Of a DNA stretch of 64,000 bases, positions 29,094 to 39,200 are shown piece by piece (position 1 is the first letter of the stretch; each line of letters starts with the position of its first letter). The stretch covers positions 1 through 64,000 of IMG/VR virus record IMGVR_UViG_3300028844_002501. The stretch is one strand, 5' to 3'. The notes beneath the pieces are model-generated. The model made no database searches. It saw nothing but the letters and a program-made list of their open reading frames with translations, and had not been told where the DNA came from. The translations under genes and the position numbers were made by a program. Source of the DNA: a virus.

Positions 29094-32000
29094 TTATCAA
29101 GGGCAAAGTATTCATTTACTTTTGTAGATACTGCTGTTTTAATTTCACTATCAGTATATCCTACACCTAGTTTCTTAATGACTTTAAAAATCGCTTGGTT
29201 CTCATTTTTTGCATATGAACCAAACAGATATTTAAATTCTACAGGTATATAAGCAATATGGTCAGCCATTGCTGCCTTTGGTTCTATACTGTCCATTATT
29301 TTAGATAGTTCAAAGTTGTTAGGAGCGACTGGTGTAGTTGCTGTAAAATTGCCTGCTACCCATTCGTTTACTTCTCTGACATAATCAGAACCCAATACAT
29401 ACATGTCAACAATATTACTAGTACTTGGATTTATTCTCTTATCTATGTCAGCATAGTGTTCCCATCTGAAACTCGTAAACCTGTCTTCAACAAAAGTTGT
29501 TCCTTCTACTACTCTATACTGAATACTATTATAATTAATTTGTATTAAATCACCAACTGATTGGTCTACGTGTCCTGTTAATGGACTCCAAGCACCCAAC
29601 TCTCTTCTTCTCCAGATGCCATCTGTTGTATTGTAGTAGATTGATGCTGTGTCTGGAACTAAATTTGCATTAGAAGCCGCCACAACACTGACTGATGCTC
29701 TTTCGAATGTTATGTTATTATCTATATATTGTTCTAAAACGATTTTCTCATCTTCAGTCACCTCAAGAATTGCAAAAGGATTGTCATTTATATCTGATGT
29801 TAGCAACTTAACTTTAGTATTATCTATGTAACCGCTCAATGTAGTGTAATCATCATGGATATATGATGCAACTGTTTTATACGTAATAGTAGTATTAGAA
29901 TTATTATTTGCTATATCAAACGTTGCTTTAACTCTTACTGAATAGTTTGCAAGGTCAGATAACGTTGGTGCAACTCCAAGGAATACATCAATAAGGTCTC
30001 CAACATTCACTGCATATGTCCAGAAAACAATCTTGTATGTCGTTCCTGTTGTGTTCGTAACTGTAATATGTTCATTATCTAACACAACTCCATTTGCGTC
30101 TCTTAGTACAATGTTACTTGTAGTAAGCGGGTCAGTTCCAGTAGCATTTGTTATTGTAAACTCACCATAAGCATATTGTTTAAATTTTATATCATTATCT
30201 AGGTAATTTATTGTTCCTGAATCTGTAGTAGATATAGTGAATGTATATTCATCTGTAGCCGGTGATGGTCCAGAATATGTTGTTATGTAATTGTTACTTT
30301 CAAAGTTATCAGATTCATCTCTCCAAACAAAATTACTTGTAGTTGCCGCAGAGTTAAAATAAGCCAACGATACTTTTCCTTTGAATCCCAAATCTTCTAT
30401 ATTCTGTGTAGATTTTACAGTATGTGCATCAACATTGTCTGCCACATTACCAGTATATCCACCTGTAAATGCAACTACGTCAACTGATAAGTTTGTATCT
30501 GATGAGGAACTTGTTGGGACATCTTGTTGTATAGAAGTAGACAAGTCTGTTAAATCTGCTAGGTCTGATACTGCGAAACTTAAGGTATCAACTGGTGATG
30601 TGCCTATAATATCATCTGGATTTGATGGACTAGTTATATTAGATGTAGAAAAAACTGATTGTGGTGTTTCTACACCGTTTGGCGATATTAGATGATGTGA
30701 GAAATTTACGCCTGATGTCGCATCTGTGTCTACAAAGTCTAAATTATCTCTTGCACCAGTGTATTGATACACTGCGTCAAATGTTGCGCCTGTGCTTCCA
30801 TCGGTTACAACTGTTGATAATGGGGCTTGTCCTAGCGTTACGATTTCATCAGTTGCCGAATAAGTAGTTCCTGTTGAAGTTGTCTCACCAGGTGCTAAGT
30901 AATTCAAGTATATAGTATCACGTTGTGATAAATTTGTTTCGTTATCAATAACATCTGTTGTATTGCCATAGAAGAATTTAACTTGTTCTCTACTTTCAAA
31001 TGCTACTCTTTTACCAGTGAAAGTTGCTCTATATTCAGCCTCTGTTTCTCTAATGCCATAATTATAATTAAATGTAACCGAGATATCTGTAGTTGCTGTT
31101 CCTGAGCCTGCGCCAACACCAGTTGCTGTGAATACTGTTCCAATCTCACTATCAGTTGCACCGATTAATGTAAAGTCTGTACTGCCTACTGTTATAATTT
31201 TGTATTCTGTGCCAACTACAAATGCGCCTGCTGTAGTGGTGTTAGGTGTTAGACTCCATCCCCATGCATTTGAAACATATGTATAATATAATGTAAATGT
31301 TTCCGCATCAGGTGATACCTTAGTTTTAATTAAGGCTTTTTCTGCATCTGTGAACTTAGTTCTGAAACCTTTTACTAGTGTTGAAATGCCAGCACTTCCA
31401 ACATCACCATTCTCTGGAATCTTTTTATTTAATGTGAAATTTGTGCCATCTACTTTGTCTACGTCTGCCCAAATTATTTTGCCTGAGTTTGTTTCTAATT
31501 TAAGTATATCTCCTACATTTACGCCAGACATAGTAGGTGAAACTATCATCATTGAATCTGTATTATCTACTGTGTATGTCTTTCCTGATTGTGCCAATAC
31601 AACTTCTGTTGTGTTTGATTTATTTGTATGGAAAAATTTATTTAAAAGAACAGGATGTTTGATTGCTTTTACAAGTTCATTTCTAATGAAGTTGTCACTA
31701 TTGCCTTTAGCCTTATTATAACTTAGTGGCATAGTTATAGATTCATTTTCTATAAAGATACTTCCATCAGAACCCGTAACACTCAAGTTAGAGTGATGTC
31801 CTAACACATCATCCATTTCAAAGAAACGAGAATTGCCAGCGAAAGAAGTATTTACTGCCTTAACTTTATTAACAACATTGTTTCCTAGAGTTAATGGATA
31901 TACATTATAATCTTGTGCGTTGACCATTCTGTCTTGTGAATAGTAACTTCTTGGTGCTATTCTTCTTACACTTGTGTAAGTTTCTCCTTCAAAGTTTTCT

Positions 32001-33220
32001 GAGAAATCTTTAGTACTTGTAATGGTTAGTGTAATTCTGTATGTTCGGTTGTCACTTCCTGTATAAGGAATTGTTATTGTTTTATTTGTGATGTCATTTG
32101 ACTTCACTGAGAAGTTAGCATTGTCTGTTTTTCTAAACCACGTTCGGTAATTACCAAATGCGGCATTTCCAAATACACCATCTGGATAATGCAGTTCAAT
32201 TGTATTGTTTTCGTTAGAATTTATACTTACTAAATCGCCAGAGCCTGTTCGTAAACTATTGAATATTGCTGTTTCTCTTGTGTCATTATCTACTTTTGTT
32301 ACACTTGATACATATTGTTTATTTGCATCTGTTCTCTGAACCCAAACATCAGAGTTAGATATATTGATATCATCAATTAATTGTACTCTATTTGAAACTT
32401 TAGTATTATAGACGTGGTCTTTGTAACTTAATGTTCCTGCAACTGCATAAACAAAGAAACCAGTTCTATCACTTGCTGAACCTAGATTATCGTTTCGATT
32501 AATAATCGTAAATTTTTTGCTTAAGTTTGGTTCGTCTTCGTATATTCTAGTAGTTGACGTGTCTAATATTGTTCTAACCGCTTCAAAGTTTCTGCTTTTG
32601 CCACCAACCGTAGATGTAAATGGATAGTTAATATTCTTAGTAGAACTATCTTCATTGATTTCATAAAGAGAATGCTCAACGTCTGCGATTGTTAATGTAG
32701 ATGCTGGATTCTGAATTTTAGTATTGCTTGTAAGTGTAGCATTTATGATGCTGATAAAATTCTCGTACCAATCTATGTTATTACTGTCATTCCAGTTTAC
32801 AGTTTTTCCTGCTAATGAAACGCCCATATTATCATAAACATCTTCAGTAGTTACGACACTAGATATCTTCATAAAACCCTTTGCATTGATTGGGCGTGTC
32901 TTGTTATAACCTAGAGTCTTTGCCATCTGTAGAATACTTGCTCTACGTTCAGCAGTATCCATAAAGTTTTCACGGGTATTCATATCTAGTCGATATGATA
33001 AACTGTGTCCTAGATATGCGACTAAATCGAGAATCGCAATGAATTCTGAACTTGCTATGAAGTCGTTAAATTTATCAGGATAAGTTTGTCCTATATATGC
33101 TAGTAGGGCTTCTCTTATAGTGTCGAAATCGTATGCTTTGAGACTGACGTTGGTGAATGCAGTATATACTGTTGTCCAACTCTCACTTGCAAATAGACTG
33201 TCTGTACGTTCTTGGCTCAT
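29057..33220 (-). CDS. gp6: Baseplate wedge subunit gp6, enlarged
   Basis: The N-terminal ~150 residues match the T4 gp6/baseplate J type: TFDTIREALLAYIGQTYPDKF-like start, ASSEFIAILDLVAYLGHSLSYR, DMNTRENFMDTAERR and ILQMAKTLGY. T4 gp6 has about 660 residues; this protein has 1,387. The extra length includes a module at residues ~660-710 (VGSTDFTLIGATDSEIGTVF), shared with the giant tail protein, and one at ~942-1,083 beginning LGFKGKVSLAYF, shared with the fibre proteins at the right end of the window. The C-terminus (ALDNWEFGGHTFTKN) is gp6-like. gp6 forms the dimer ring of the wedge around the hub. It starts 13 bp after gp25, in the T4 order 25-6. Confidence 0.85.
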   Translation of the reverse strand: MSQERTDSLFASESWTTVYTAFTNVSLKAYDFDTIREALLAYIGQTYPDKFNDFIASSEFIAILDLVAYLGHSLSYRLDMNTRENFMDTAERRASILQMAKTLGYNKTRPINAKGFMKISSVVTTEDVYDNMGVSLAGKTVNWNDSNNIDWYENFISIINATLTSNTKIQNPASTLTIADVEHSLYEINEDSSTKNINYPFTSTVGGKSRNFEAVRTILDTSTTRIYEDEPNLSKKFTIINRNDNLGSASDRTGFFVYAVAGTLSYKDHVYNTKVSNRVQLIDDINISNSDVWVQRTDANKQYVSSVTKVDNDTRETAIFNSLRTGSGDLVSINSNENNTIELHYPDGVFGNAAFGNYRTWFRKTDNANFSVKSNDITNKTITIPYTGSDNRTYRITLTITSTKDFSENFEGETYTSVRRIAPRSYYSQDRMVNAQDYNVYPLTLGNNVVNKVKAVNTSFAGNSRFFEMDDVLGHHSNLSVTGSDGSIFIENESITMPLSYNKAKGNSDNFIRNELVKAIKHPVLLNKFFHTNKSNTTEVVLAQSGKTYTVDNTDSMMIVSPTMSGVNVGDILKLETNSGKIIWADVDKVDGTNFTLNKKIPENGDVGSAGISTLVKGFRTKFTDAEKALIKTKVSPDAETFTLYYTYVSNAWGWSLTPNTTTAGAFVVGTEYKIITVGSTDFTLIGATDSEIGTVFTATGVGAGSGTATTDISVTFNYNYGIRETEAEYRATFTGKRVAFESREQVKFFYGNTTDVIDNETNLSQRDTIYLNYLAPGETTSTGTTYSATDEIVTLGQAPLSTVVTDGSTGATFDAVYQYTGARDNLDFVDTDATSGVNFSHHLISPNGVETPQSVFSTSNITSPSNPDDIIGTSPVDTLSFAVSDLADLTDLSTSIQQDVPTSSSSDTNLSVDVVAFTGGYTGNVADNVDAHTVKSTQNIEDLGFKGKVSLAYFNSAATTSNFVWRDESDNFESNNYITTYSGPSPATDEYTFTISTTDSGTINYLDNDIKFKQYAYGEFTITNATGTDPLTTSNIVLRDANGVVLDNEHITVTNTTGTTYKIVFWTYAVNVGDLIDVFLGVAPTLSDLANYSVRVKATFDIANNNSNTTITYKTVASYIHDDYTTLSGYIDNTKVKLLTSDINDNPFAILEVTEDEKIVLEQYIDNNITFERASVSVVAASNANLVPDTASIYYNTTDGIWRRRELGAWSPLTGHVDQSVGDLIQINYNSIQYRVVEGTTFVEDRFTSFRWEHYADIDKRINPSTSNIVDMYVLGSDYVREVNEWVAGNFTATTPVAPNNFELSKIMDSIEPKAAMADHIAYIPVEFKYLFGSYAKNENQAIFKVIKKLGVGYTDSEIKTAVSTKVNEYFALDNWEFGGHTFTKN

Positions 33221-33233
33221 ATTATTCTCTCTG

Positions 33234-33590
33234 TTATTCTCTGTCTAAATCAATACTCAACTCAACGGGTTCATTTGTTGGTAGTATCTCAAGTTTCAAA
33301 ATAGCGTTTATTGTATGGTCCGAGTCTTTAATATCAATGCTAACAAATTTACATCTCGGGTCATCATTTATAATTCCAGTTAAATCTTCTTCAATTAACT
33401 CAGTAGTTTCATCAGTTAGTGGCTCAAACAACATTTCATGTATAATTGACCCATAAGTAGGCAACATTACTCGTTCACCCTTACGTGTCATAATGTGATT
33501 CATAAGGTCTTCAATCACCAAATCCTTATCGAATAACTGGTGATTTATTGCATTTTTGTTTTTGGTACTAAAACCTGTGAATAATGGCAT
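33234..33590 (-). CDS. gp25: Baseplate wedge subunit gp25
   Basis: At 118 residues it is close to T4 gp25 (132). The family core is readable: NQLFDKDLVIEDLMNHIMTRKGERVMLPTYG, then GSIIHEMLFEPLTDET and a C-terminal strand pair ending LSIDLDRE. Proteins of this family (gp25/GpW/TssE fold) dock the wedge to the sheath start. It is the first gene of the minus-strand gp25-gp6 block and has a late box 34 bp upstream. The intergenic region is shared with the divergent clpP promoters. Confidence 0.9.
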   Translation of the reverse strand: MPLFTGFSTKNKNAINHQLFDKDLVIEDLMNHIMTRKGERVMLPTYGSIIHEMLFEPLTDETTELIEEDLTGIINDDPRCKFVSIDIKDSDHTINAILKLEILPTNEPVELSIDLDRE

Positions 33591-33623
33591 AACTTTTATT
33601 TTCTCTGTAGTTTATGTTACATG

Positions 33624-33631
33624 TATTTATC
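33624..33631 (-). promoter_or_regulatory. T4-type late promoter box for gp25-gp6 block
   Basis: GATAAATA followed by C on the minus strand, 34 bp before the gp25 start. It is divergent from the clpP promoters. Confidence 0.6.
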
Positions 33632-33657
33632 TCCACATAATATTCGTAGTTTTAGTA

Positions 33658-33686
33658 TTGACATTTTTGTTTAATAATGTTATTAT
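33658..33686 (+). promoter_or_regulatory. Sigma70-type promoter of clpP
   Basis: TTGACA at 33,658-33,663, a 17-bp spacer and TATTAT at 33,681-33,686. This is a near-consensus host-type promoter. Confidence 0.75.
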
Positions 33687-33691
33687 AGACA

Positions 33692-33699
33692 TATAAATA
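33692..33699 (+). promoter_or_regulatory. T4-type late promoter box of clpP
   Basis: Exact TATAAATA followed by C, 30 bp upstream of the clpP start and 5 bp after the sigma70 -10 box, so clpP would be made both early and late. Confidence 0.6.
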
Positions 33700-33728
33700 C
33701 TAGTATATCACAACAAGGATAACATCTA

Positions 33729-34319
33729 ATGCCAAATTTAGTACCAATGGTCGTTGACCAATCAGCAAATGGAGAGCGTAGTTACGATATTTTCTCTCGT
33801 TTATTAAAAGAAAGAGTTATATTTCTAACAAGCGAAGTGAATGACTATCAGGCAGACTTGATTTGTGCCCAGTTATTATTCTTAGAAGCAGAGAATTCAG
33901 AAAAAGATATTCATTTTTACATCAATTCTCCGGGTGGAGCAGTGACTTCTGGTATGGCAATATACGACACGATGCAGTTTATCACTTGTCCAGTAGCAAC
34001 AACCGTGATGGGACAAGCGTGTTCTATGGGTTCATTACTTGCTCAAGCAGGTGCTAAAGGTAAAAGATATGTGTTACCAAATAGTCGCACGATGATTCAT
34101 CAACCAAGTGGTGGTGCTGGTGGACAAGCAACTGATATGGAAATTCAAGTTAAAGAAATTCTTAAGATGAAAGAGAGATTAACTGGAATTTATGTATCAC
34201 ACAATACTGCTGGAAAGACATTTGAAGAATTAACTGAAGCGATGGAGCGAGACAACTTTATGTCTGCTGAAGAGACTGTTGCTTTTGGACTAGCAGATAA
34301 AGTTATAGATAAACGTTAA
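33729..34319 (+). CDS. clpP: ATP-dependent Clp protease proteolytic subunit ClpP
   Basis: A complete 196-residue ClpP serine peptidase. The catalytic triad is intact: Ser99 in [10 protein letters not shown], His124 in [11 protein letters not shown] and Asp175 in MERDNFMSA. The N-terminal [16 protein letters not shown] and the FYINSPGG substrate-binding segment match bacterial ClpP closely. ClpP forms a 14-mer chamber that works with ClpX or ClpA unfoldases; none is encoded here, so it would pair with a host unfoldase or form mixed chambers with host ClpP. It lies alone on the plus strand between minus-strand baseplate genes, with early and late promoters. Its TAA overlaps the convergent stop codon of the next gene. 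Confidence 0.95.
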   Translation: MPNLVPMVVDQSANGERSYDIFSRLLKERVIFLTSEVNDYQADLICAQLLFLEAENSEKDIHFYINSPGGAVTSGMAIYDTMQFITCPVATTVMGQACSMGSLLAQAGAKGKRYVLPNSRTMIHQPSGGAGGQATDMEIQVKEILKMKERLTGIYVSHNTAGKTFEELTEAMERDNFMSAEETVAFGLADKVIDKR

Positions 34320-34951
34320 GAAAACCCAGGCACATAACTAAACATTTTAGCAGTTTTCATCTTTCTTTGTGCTAGTTTATCATTTACTTTGCCATTCTTT
34401 TTTATATTACTTTGAATTTCATCTGTTACTGAATACCAGTTTCCATCATTTATAAGTTTAACAATAGAACTGTTTTCTATAGTATCAACACCTTCATTAA
34501 AGAAGTGAAATATCAACGCATCATACTGTGGTTGTGCTAGTTGTACTTTAACAAATCTTTCTAAAACATTTCCTATATTTCTTAATTGTTTTTCTAAAAT
34601 AAAATCAGCGGCACCATTTGATATCTTGTTAGAAGAAATGTCTATTCTTGTAGATGCAACTGTTATGTAGTTGTAATCTATTTCTGTGTCTGATATCTTA
34701 TAATTATATCCTACTATGTTATCTTTTATTGTGAGTGTTGGTATATTATCAAGCAAAATAGCATTCTTACTGTTTAAAGAAAAAGTTAGGGTGTTAATAT
34801 CACTCATTACTACCTTAATATGAGAAAGAATATAAGTTGGCTTATTATCTACGTCATATCCCGTTCCTAAGAACGTACCGTTGGGTGTTATCACATTAAG
34901 TGGTAACTGTATATAATTTAACAATGAGCCTTTTCTTTTATCGTATATCAT
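34316..34951 (-). CDS. GH24 lysozyme-like protein lacking the catalytic region
   Basis: A 211-residue protein. The second half (residues ~108-205) matches the C-terminal part of phage lysozymes of glycoside hydrolase family 24: [31 protein letters not shown], and a terminal RKMKTAKMF, equivalent to the usual NRR..E..LF. The catalytic Glu with its E-x8-D/C-x5-T setting should lie about 80-100 residues earlier, but the first Glu in the protein is residue 90, so the active site is absent. The N-terminal ~85 residues are beta-rich and of unknown type. It follows the gp5-type spike gene after 3 bp. In T4 the lysozyme domain is inside gp5, so this may be a detached, structural remnant. Confidence 0.55.
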   Translation of the reverse strand: MIYDKRKGSLLNYIQLPLNVITPNGTFLGTGYDVDNKPTYILSHIKVVMSDINTLTFSLNSKNAILLDNIPTLTIKDNIVGYNYKISDTEIDYNYITVASTRIDISSNKISNGAADFILEKQLRNIGNVLERFVKVQLAQPQYDALIFHFFNEGVDTIENSSIVKLINDGNWYSVTDEIQSNIKKNGKVNDKLAQRKMKTAKMFSYVPGFS

Positions 34952-34954
34952 AAT

Positions 34955-36238
34955 TTATCCCATGTTTTTCTTGCCATCTTCACTGGCATATGCTTTTGCG
35001 TAATCGCTTGTAGACAAATCTTTTGCATGTGGACGAATAAATGGTTCGTGGGTTGGCATCTCAGAAACTATTGTACCTTTCACTTCCGTATTCTCTGCAT
35101 TTTGCATGTCTGGTTTTGAATCTACTTGAATTAGTTCTGATTCTGCCGCAATAGGACCATTCAAATGTAATAGTCCTCCAGTAGACACAACACAGTTTAC
35201 ACCAACTGATATATTCATTTGGGCTTCAGTTTGAATAAATTGAGTACCTTTGCTTCTTATATGCAATTCATTGTCTGAGTTGAGTTTTGTATTTCCAATA
35301 CTATGTATATTGATATTTTCTGCGGCTTCTAAATTAATATTTTTGTCTGCACGAACATTGAAATCTTTTTCAGTTCTCACATTCATAGAGCCTTTTGCAT
35401 AGACCATGACTTCACCATTTGCACCTATTTCTATCCAGCCAGAACCATCACTATTCACTGCGTAAATAAAGTCATTACTGCCATCTAAAATAATACCAGA
35501 ACCAGATGCTGTTGTAATTCTTATTTGTTCAGGATGAAGTGTACCATCATCAGCAACACTTCCATCATCCATTGATATTGCACAACCACTTGGAGTTTTA
35601 AATCCAGTAACTTTATTTTGTTGTGGAATAGGATATCCAGCATCTCGTGTTGGCGATGCAGTAGATGGTCCTCTTAGAGGGTCAGAATAAGTTCCTTGAT
35701 TTGCTAATACTGTGTTTCTTACACTGTTATCTCTTTCGTTAACTGAAAGAACAGATGCATCTCCTCTAGTCACTGGTGTATCTTTACTTGCATGAATATC
35801 TTTATATAGTCCTTCGCCTTGTCCGTCGCCTGTAACTTTCGCTTTGCCCGATGAACCACCACTAACTACATCTGGAATCTCTTGTGCTACTGCAAACCAA
35901 TAACCTTCTTTGCCGTTATCAGCAAAAGTGACAAGAATGGTTACACCCTCATCAACGGGTGCTCCAAAAAATCCATAACTACCGCCTGCTCCAGCGCCAC
36001 CAAATGGACTAGCATATTCAAAGAAATATGGGTCAAATGGGTCGCCATTTAATGATGGAATATATGCGGCTAATCTACCTCTTCCCTGTGGGTCAATATA
36101 TTTTTCACCAGTCTTTGGATTATTAAAAACAGTCTTTGCTTTGAATACTCCTCTTCCAACTGTCTTAGATATAGGAGAACCAATCGTTTTACGTTCTTTA
36201 TTAATTGTATTTGCAAATGCGTTGCCTCTATTAAGCAT
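34955..36238 (-). CDS. gp5: gp5-type central spike without lysozyme domain
   Basis: A 427-residue protein. The N-terminal part resembles the OB-fold of gp5/VgrG spikes (GRLAAYIPSLNGDPFDPYFF, then EGVTILVTFADNGKEGYWFA). From residue ~215 the pattern is that of the spike beta-helix: TPSGCAISMDDGS, EQIRITTASGSGIILDG, GSGWIEIGANGEVMVYAKGS and NVRADKNINLEAAENINIHS. The linker between them is only about 70 residues, Gly/Ser/Asp-rich, with no room for the ~160-residue lysozyme domain of T4 gp5. The spike punctures the outer membrane. It is cotranscribed with the hub-like gene upstream and the lysozyme-like gene downstream. Confidence 0.8.
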   Translation of the reverse strand: MLNRGNAFANTINKERKTIGSPISKTVGRGVFKAKTVFNNPKTGEKYIDPQGRGRLAAYIPSLNGDPFDPYFFEYASPFGGAGAGGSYGFFGAPVDEGVTILVTFADNGKEGYWFAVAQEIPDVVSGGSSGKAKVTGDGQGEGLYKDIHASKDTPVTRGDASVLSVNERDNSVRNTVLANQGTYSDPLRGPSTASPTRDAGYPIPQQNKVTGFKTPSGCAISMDDGSVADDGTLHPEQIRITTASGSGIILDGSNDFIYAVNSDGSGWIEIGANGEVMVYAKGSMNVRTEKDFNVRADKNINLEAAENINIHSIGNTKLNSDNELHIRSKGTQFIQTEAQMNISVGVNCVVSTGGLLHLNGPIAAESELIQVDSKPDMQNAENTEVKGTIVSEMPTHEPFIRPHAKDLSTSDYAKAYASEDGKKNMG

Positions 36239-36248
36239 ATTATTCTCC

Positions 36249-39200
36249 TTATGGCGTTGTTGCGTCTATATAAAATTTATCGGCAGTAATAGTTATCTCA
36301 AGTGCGCCACTAGTTGTGTTTAGTTTGCCGTCTACGTTTTGACTTTTTTGACCAGATTTAATATCTGGAAATAAATCTGCAATTTTTCCTTTTATAGCAT
36401 CGTAGTCTCCTAGATACATTGGGTTCATATCATTATATGTCATTGTATATACACCAAAGAAGTTACTAGGGTCACTAATCGTCTGTGATACTCCATTTGC
36501 ATCTGTGTATATTATTGGTGCTATATTATTATAATCTATAACCGTGTGCTTGATTCCATCATCATCTTCTACCTCAACTTTAGGTCCATTTTCCCAATCT
36601 ACCACTGATTTATAAATTTTTCGTGCTTCATCATATTGTGCAACTTTATCCGGATTAGCCATTGCATATTCAAAACCTACACCAGCACCGTCAAGTTTGT
36701 CTCTTAAACTTCCAGGTAATATAATATCACGGGTGTTTGTTGCTGTTTTTACTAGTATGGGCACTTCTTCGGTGTCTATCGGTACGACTGGATTTTTTAT
36801 TTGTATAACCTCATTATTTACAACTGCTACACTTGTAAGTTTTTCTCCTGGTAACGAAAGTTCATTTATTGCTGTTTCGGTTTCAACCCTTTCTAGTTCT
36901 CTTTTATGTGCTTCTCTTAATACACCATCAAAGTAATAACCGTCAAGATTCGTATTTAATTCTGTAGATTCAGTAGATAGTTCCTTTAATTTTGTTTCAG
37001 TTTTTTTAACATTTACAGATGTTGTAATATCTCCTCTATGTCCGGTTTGTGTATTTTCATTTATACTGTTAATTGCTCCCGCGGCAGCCTCAACTGTTTT
37101 ATAGTCTTCTACTGAAAGAGAATCTAGTATTACTGACTGTCTGATTTTCGCCGCCGCTCTGAAATTCATTGCTTTTCTCACATCATCTGATACTACAATT
37201 TCTTCTTTTTTAATATTTTCATCTATCGCTTTAACTGTGCTGTCATACCAAGCCTCTTCTCTAGCCAAATCTTCTGCTGATAGATTCTCACCTGTTAGTA
37301 TATTGTTTATTTGTTCACCTAACATATTCACATCACTTGTTTCTGAAATTGTCAATGTATCTGGTTCAATCTTTTTAATTTCAAGTCTTCTTGTCGTAGG
37401 ATTAAATACCTTTTCTTCAGTGACAACGGCATCGACATTTTCTTCAAACCAATGAGTGTTCTTCCAGTCATTATTAGCATTTGGATAATATATTTGGTCT
37501 CTATACAATTTTTCGTCCCATGTATAAGTTGGAAGATTAATTATTGTATCGGGAATTCCTGCGTTAAAAAGTGCATCTGTGTTAGAGCCATCTAGTATTT
37601 GATTGTCTGCATTTTTAAATGTAGATTCTCCGTATGTTCCATTATTCACTTCTTGTATAATGATTGTTGGTGTTCTTTCTCCTGTCGCATCTACAACTAT
37701 TTCTTGTATATCATCAGGGTCATGTCCAGTGATAGATAGTTCGCCACCTACAGCAATTTGATATGCCGCTACTTCTTGTGGTGATAAGATAAAATCTGCA
37801 TTTGTAGATGGGTCTGCAATAATATCATTGAAGTATGTGTTTACTGCTGTTATGGTTGCCGGTTTTCCTTTATCATCTAATGTAAGACCAAGGTGACCAA
37901 GTAATGCTTTTTCTTGGTCAACCACTGCTTTACAACTATCAGGAGAGCCCTCTTTACATGCGATACGCAAATCTTTTGTATCTTCCAACCAGAATAACGC
38001 CTGATTTCTTCTAGCCACATTATCCAGAAATGGAGCGGCATGTTGTCCTAAAACACCTGTTAGATTATTAGGATTTACAGAAAGCACGTCATTCCAATCA
38101 TCATTGATTGTTTCTGCATCATCGATAGTCCATTTCATTTTTTCATCAAGTGTTTTGTTGAATACTCTTCCTATCCAAGAACGTGTGTCTTCTGGCTTAA
38201 CGGGGATAGGGCGTGGTTCGATTACATCTAACCCAGGCGGAAGTTCTGATAAGTCTGGATTAGTCGCAGTAGGTTCATCCAATAAGGTTAAGTTTTCTAA
38301 ATCTCCTACAACTCCAGTTTCTGGATTAAGATATTCTGCTTCTGTCTTCTTTATCATACTCAATGTTTGAGTGAAAATACCATTTTGAAAATTACTAGTA
38401 ATAGTTCTTACTAAGTACAGACTTGTTATAAGATTTCTAGTAATAACATTTTCATATGCATCTACTCCGTCTGCTACATTTGATATTAAAACAAGTCCAT
38501 TTCCACCATTTATAGTAGTCATTGCATTTAGTCCTGGTCGACCACCTGTGATTCCAAACTCTTTTAGTTTCATTTGTGGTGGCATATAACCTTCTAACCA
38601 ATAGGGGTCTCCCTTGATAGTCATATTTGCTCGAACCATACTTATATTAAACTGTTTTGATTCATAATATTTCTCTCTTGCAAGATACAAGTGTTCTGGA
38701 TCCGTTGGCTTGATTGTGTATAATTCTTCGTCACCTAATGTTCTCACTAGTCTTTTAAACACAATAGGATTATTTGCCTGTGCTTTTAACATAATTTCAA
38801 ATTGTTCATTTGACATTCTGCTTACAATATCATTATCCAAGTCTTCTATTAGTATAATTCTATTAGCATTACTAATTGCATTAACATCTGTGTTGCCTTT
38901 AAAGATTATATCGTCATATACGTTTTGATTAGCCTTCCACTGATGATTAAAGGCACTACTTACCTTATCAGCAAGGGCATCTTGTATAAGATTATCTCTA
39001 TTTTCTTGTGACAATCTCGCTTGATTCGTATTAAGTTGATTAGAATCACGGGCTATTTCTATACCCTTTTCAAGTTTTGATATATTTTCTATCATATGAG
39101 AATAGTTTAATTCTTTAGAAATATCAGAGGTAAAGTTACCATCTGGTCCAGCCTCGCCAGTTGCCACCATCAACTCTACTAAAGTTCTTCCAGCATACAT

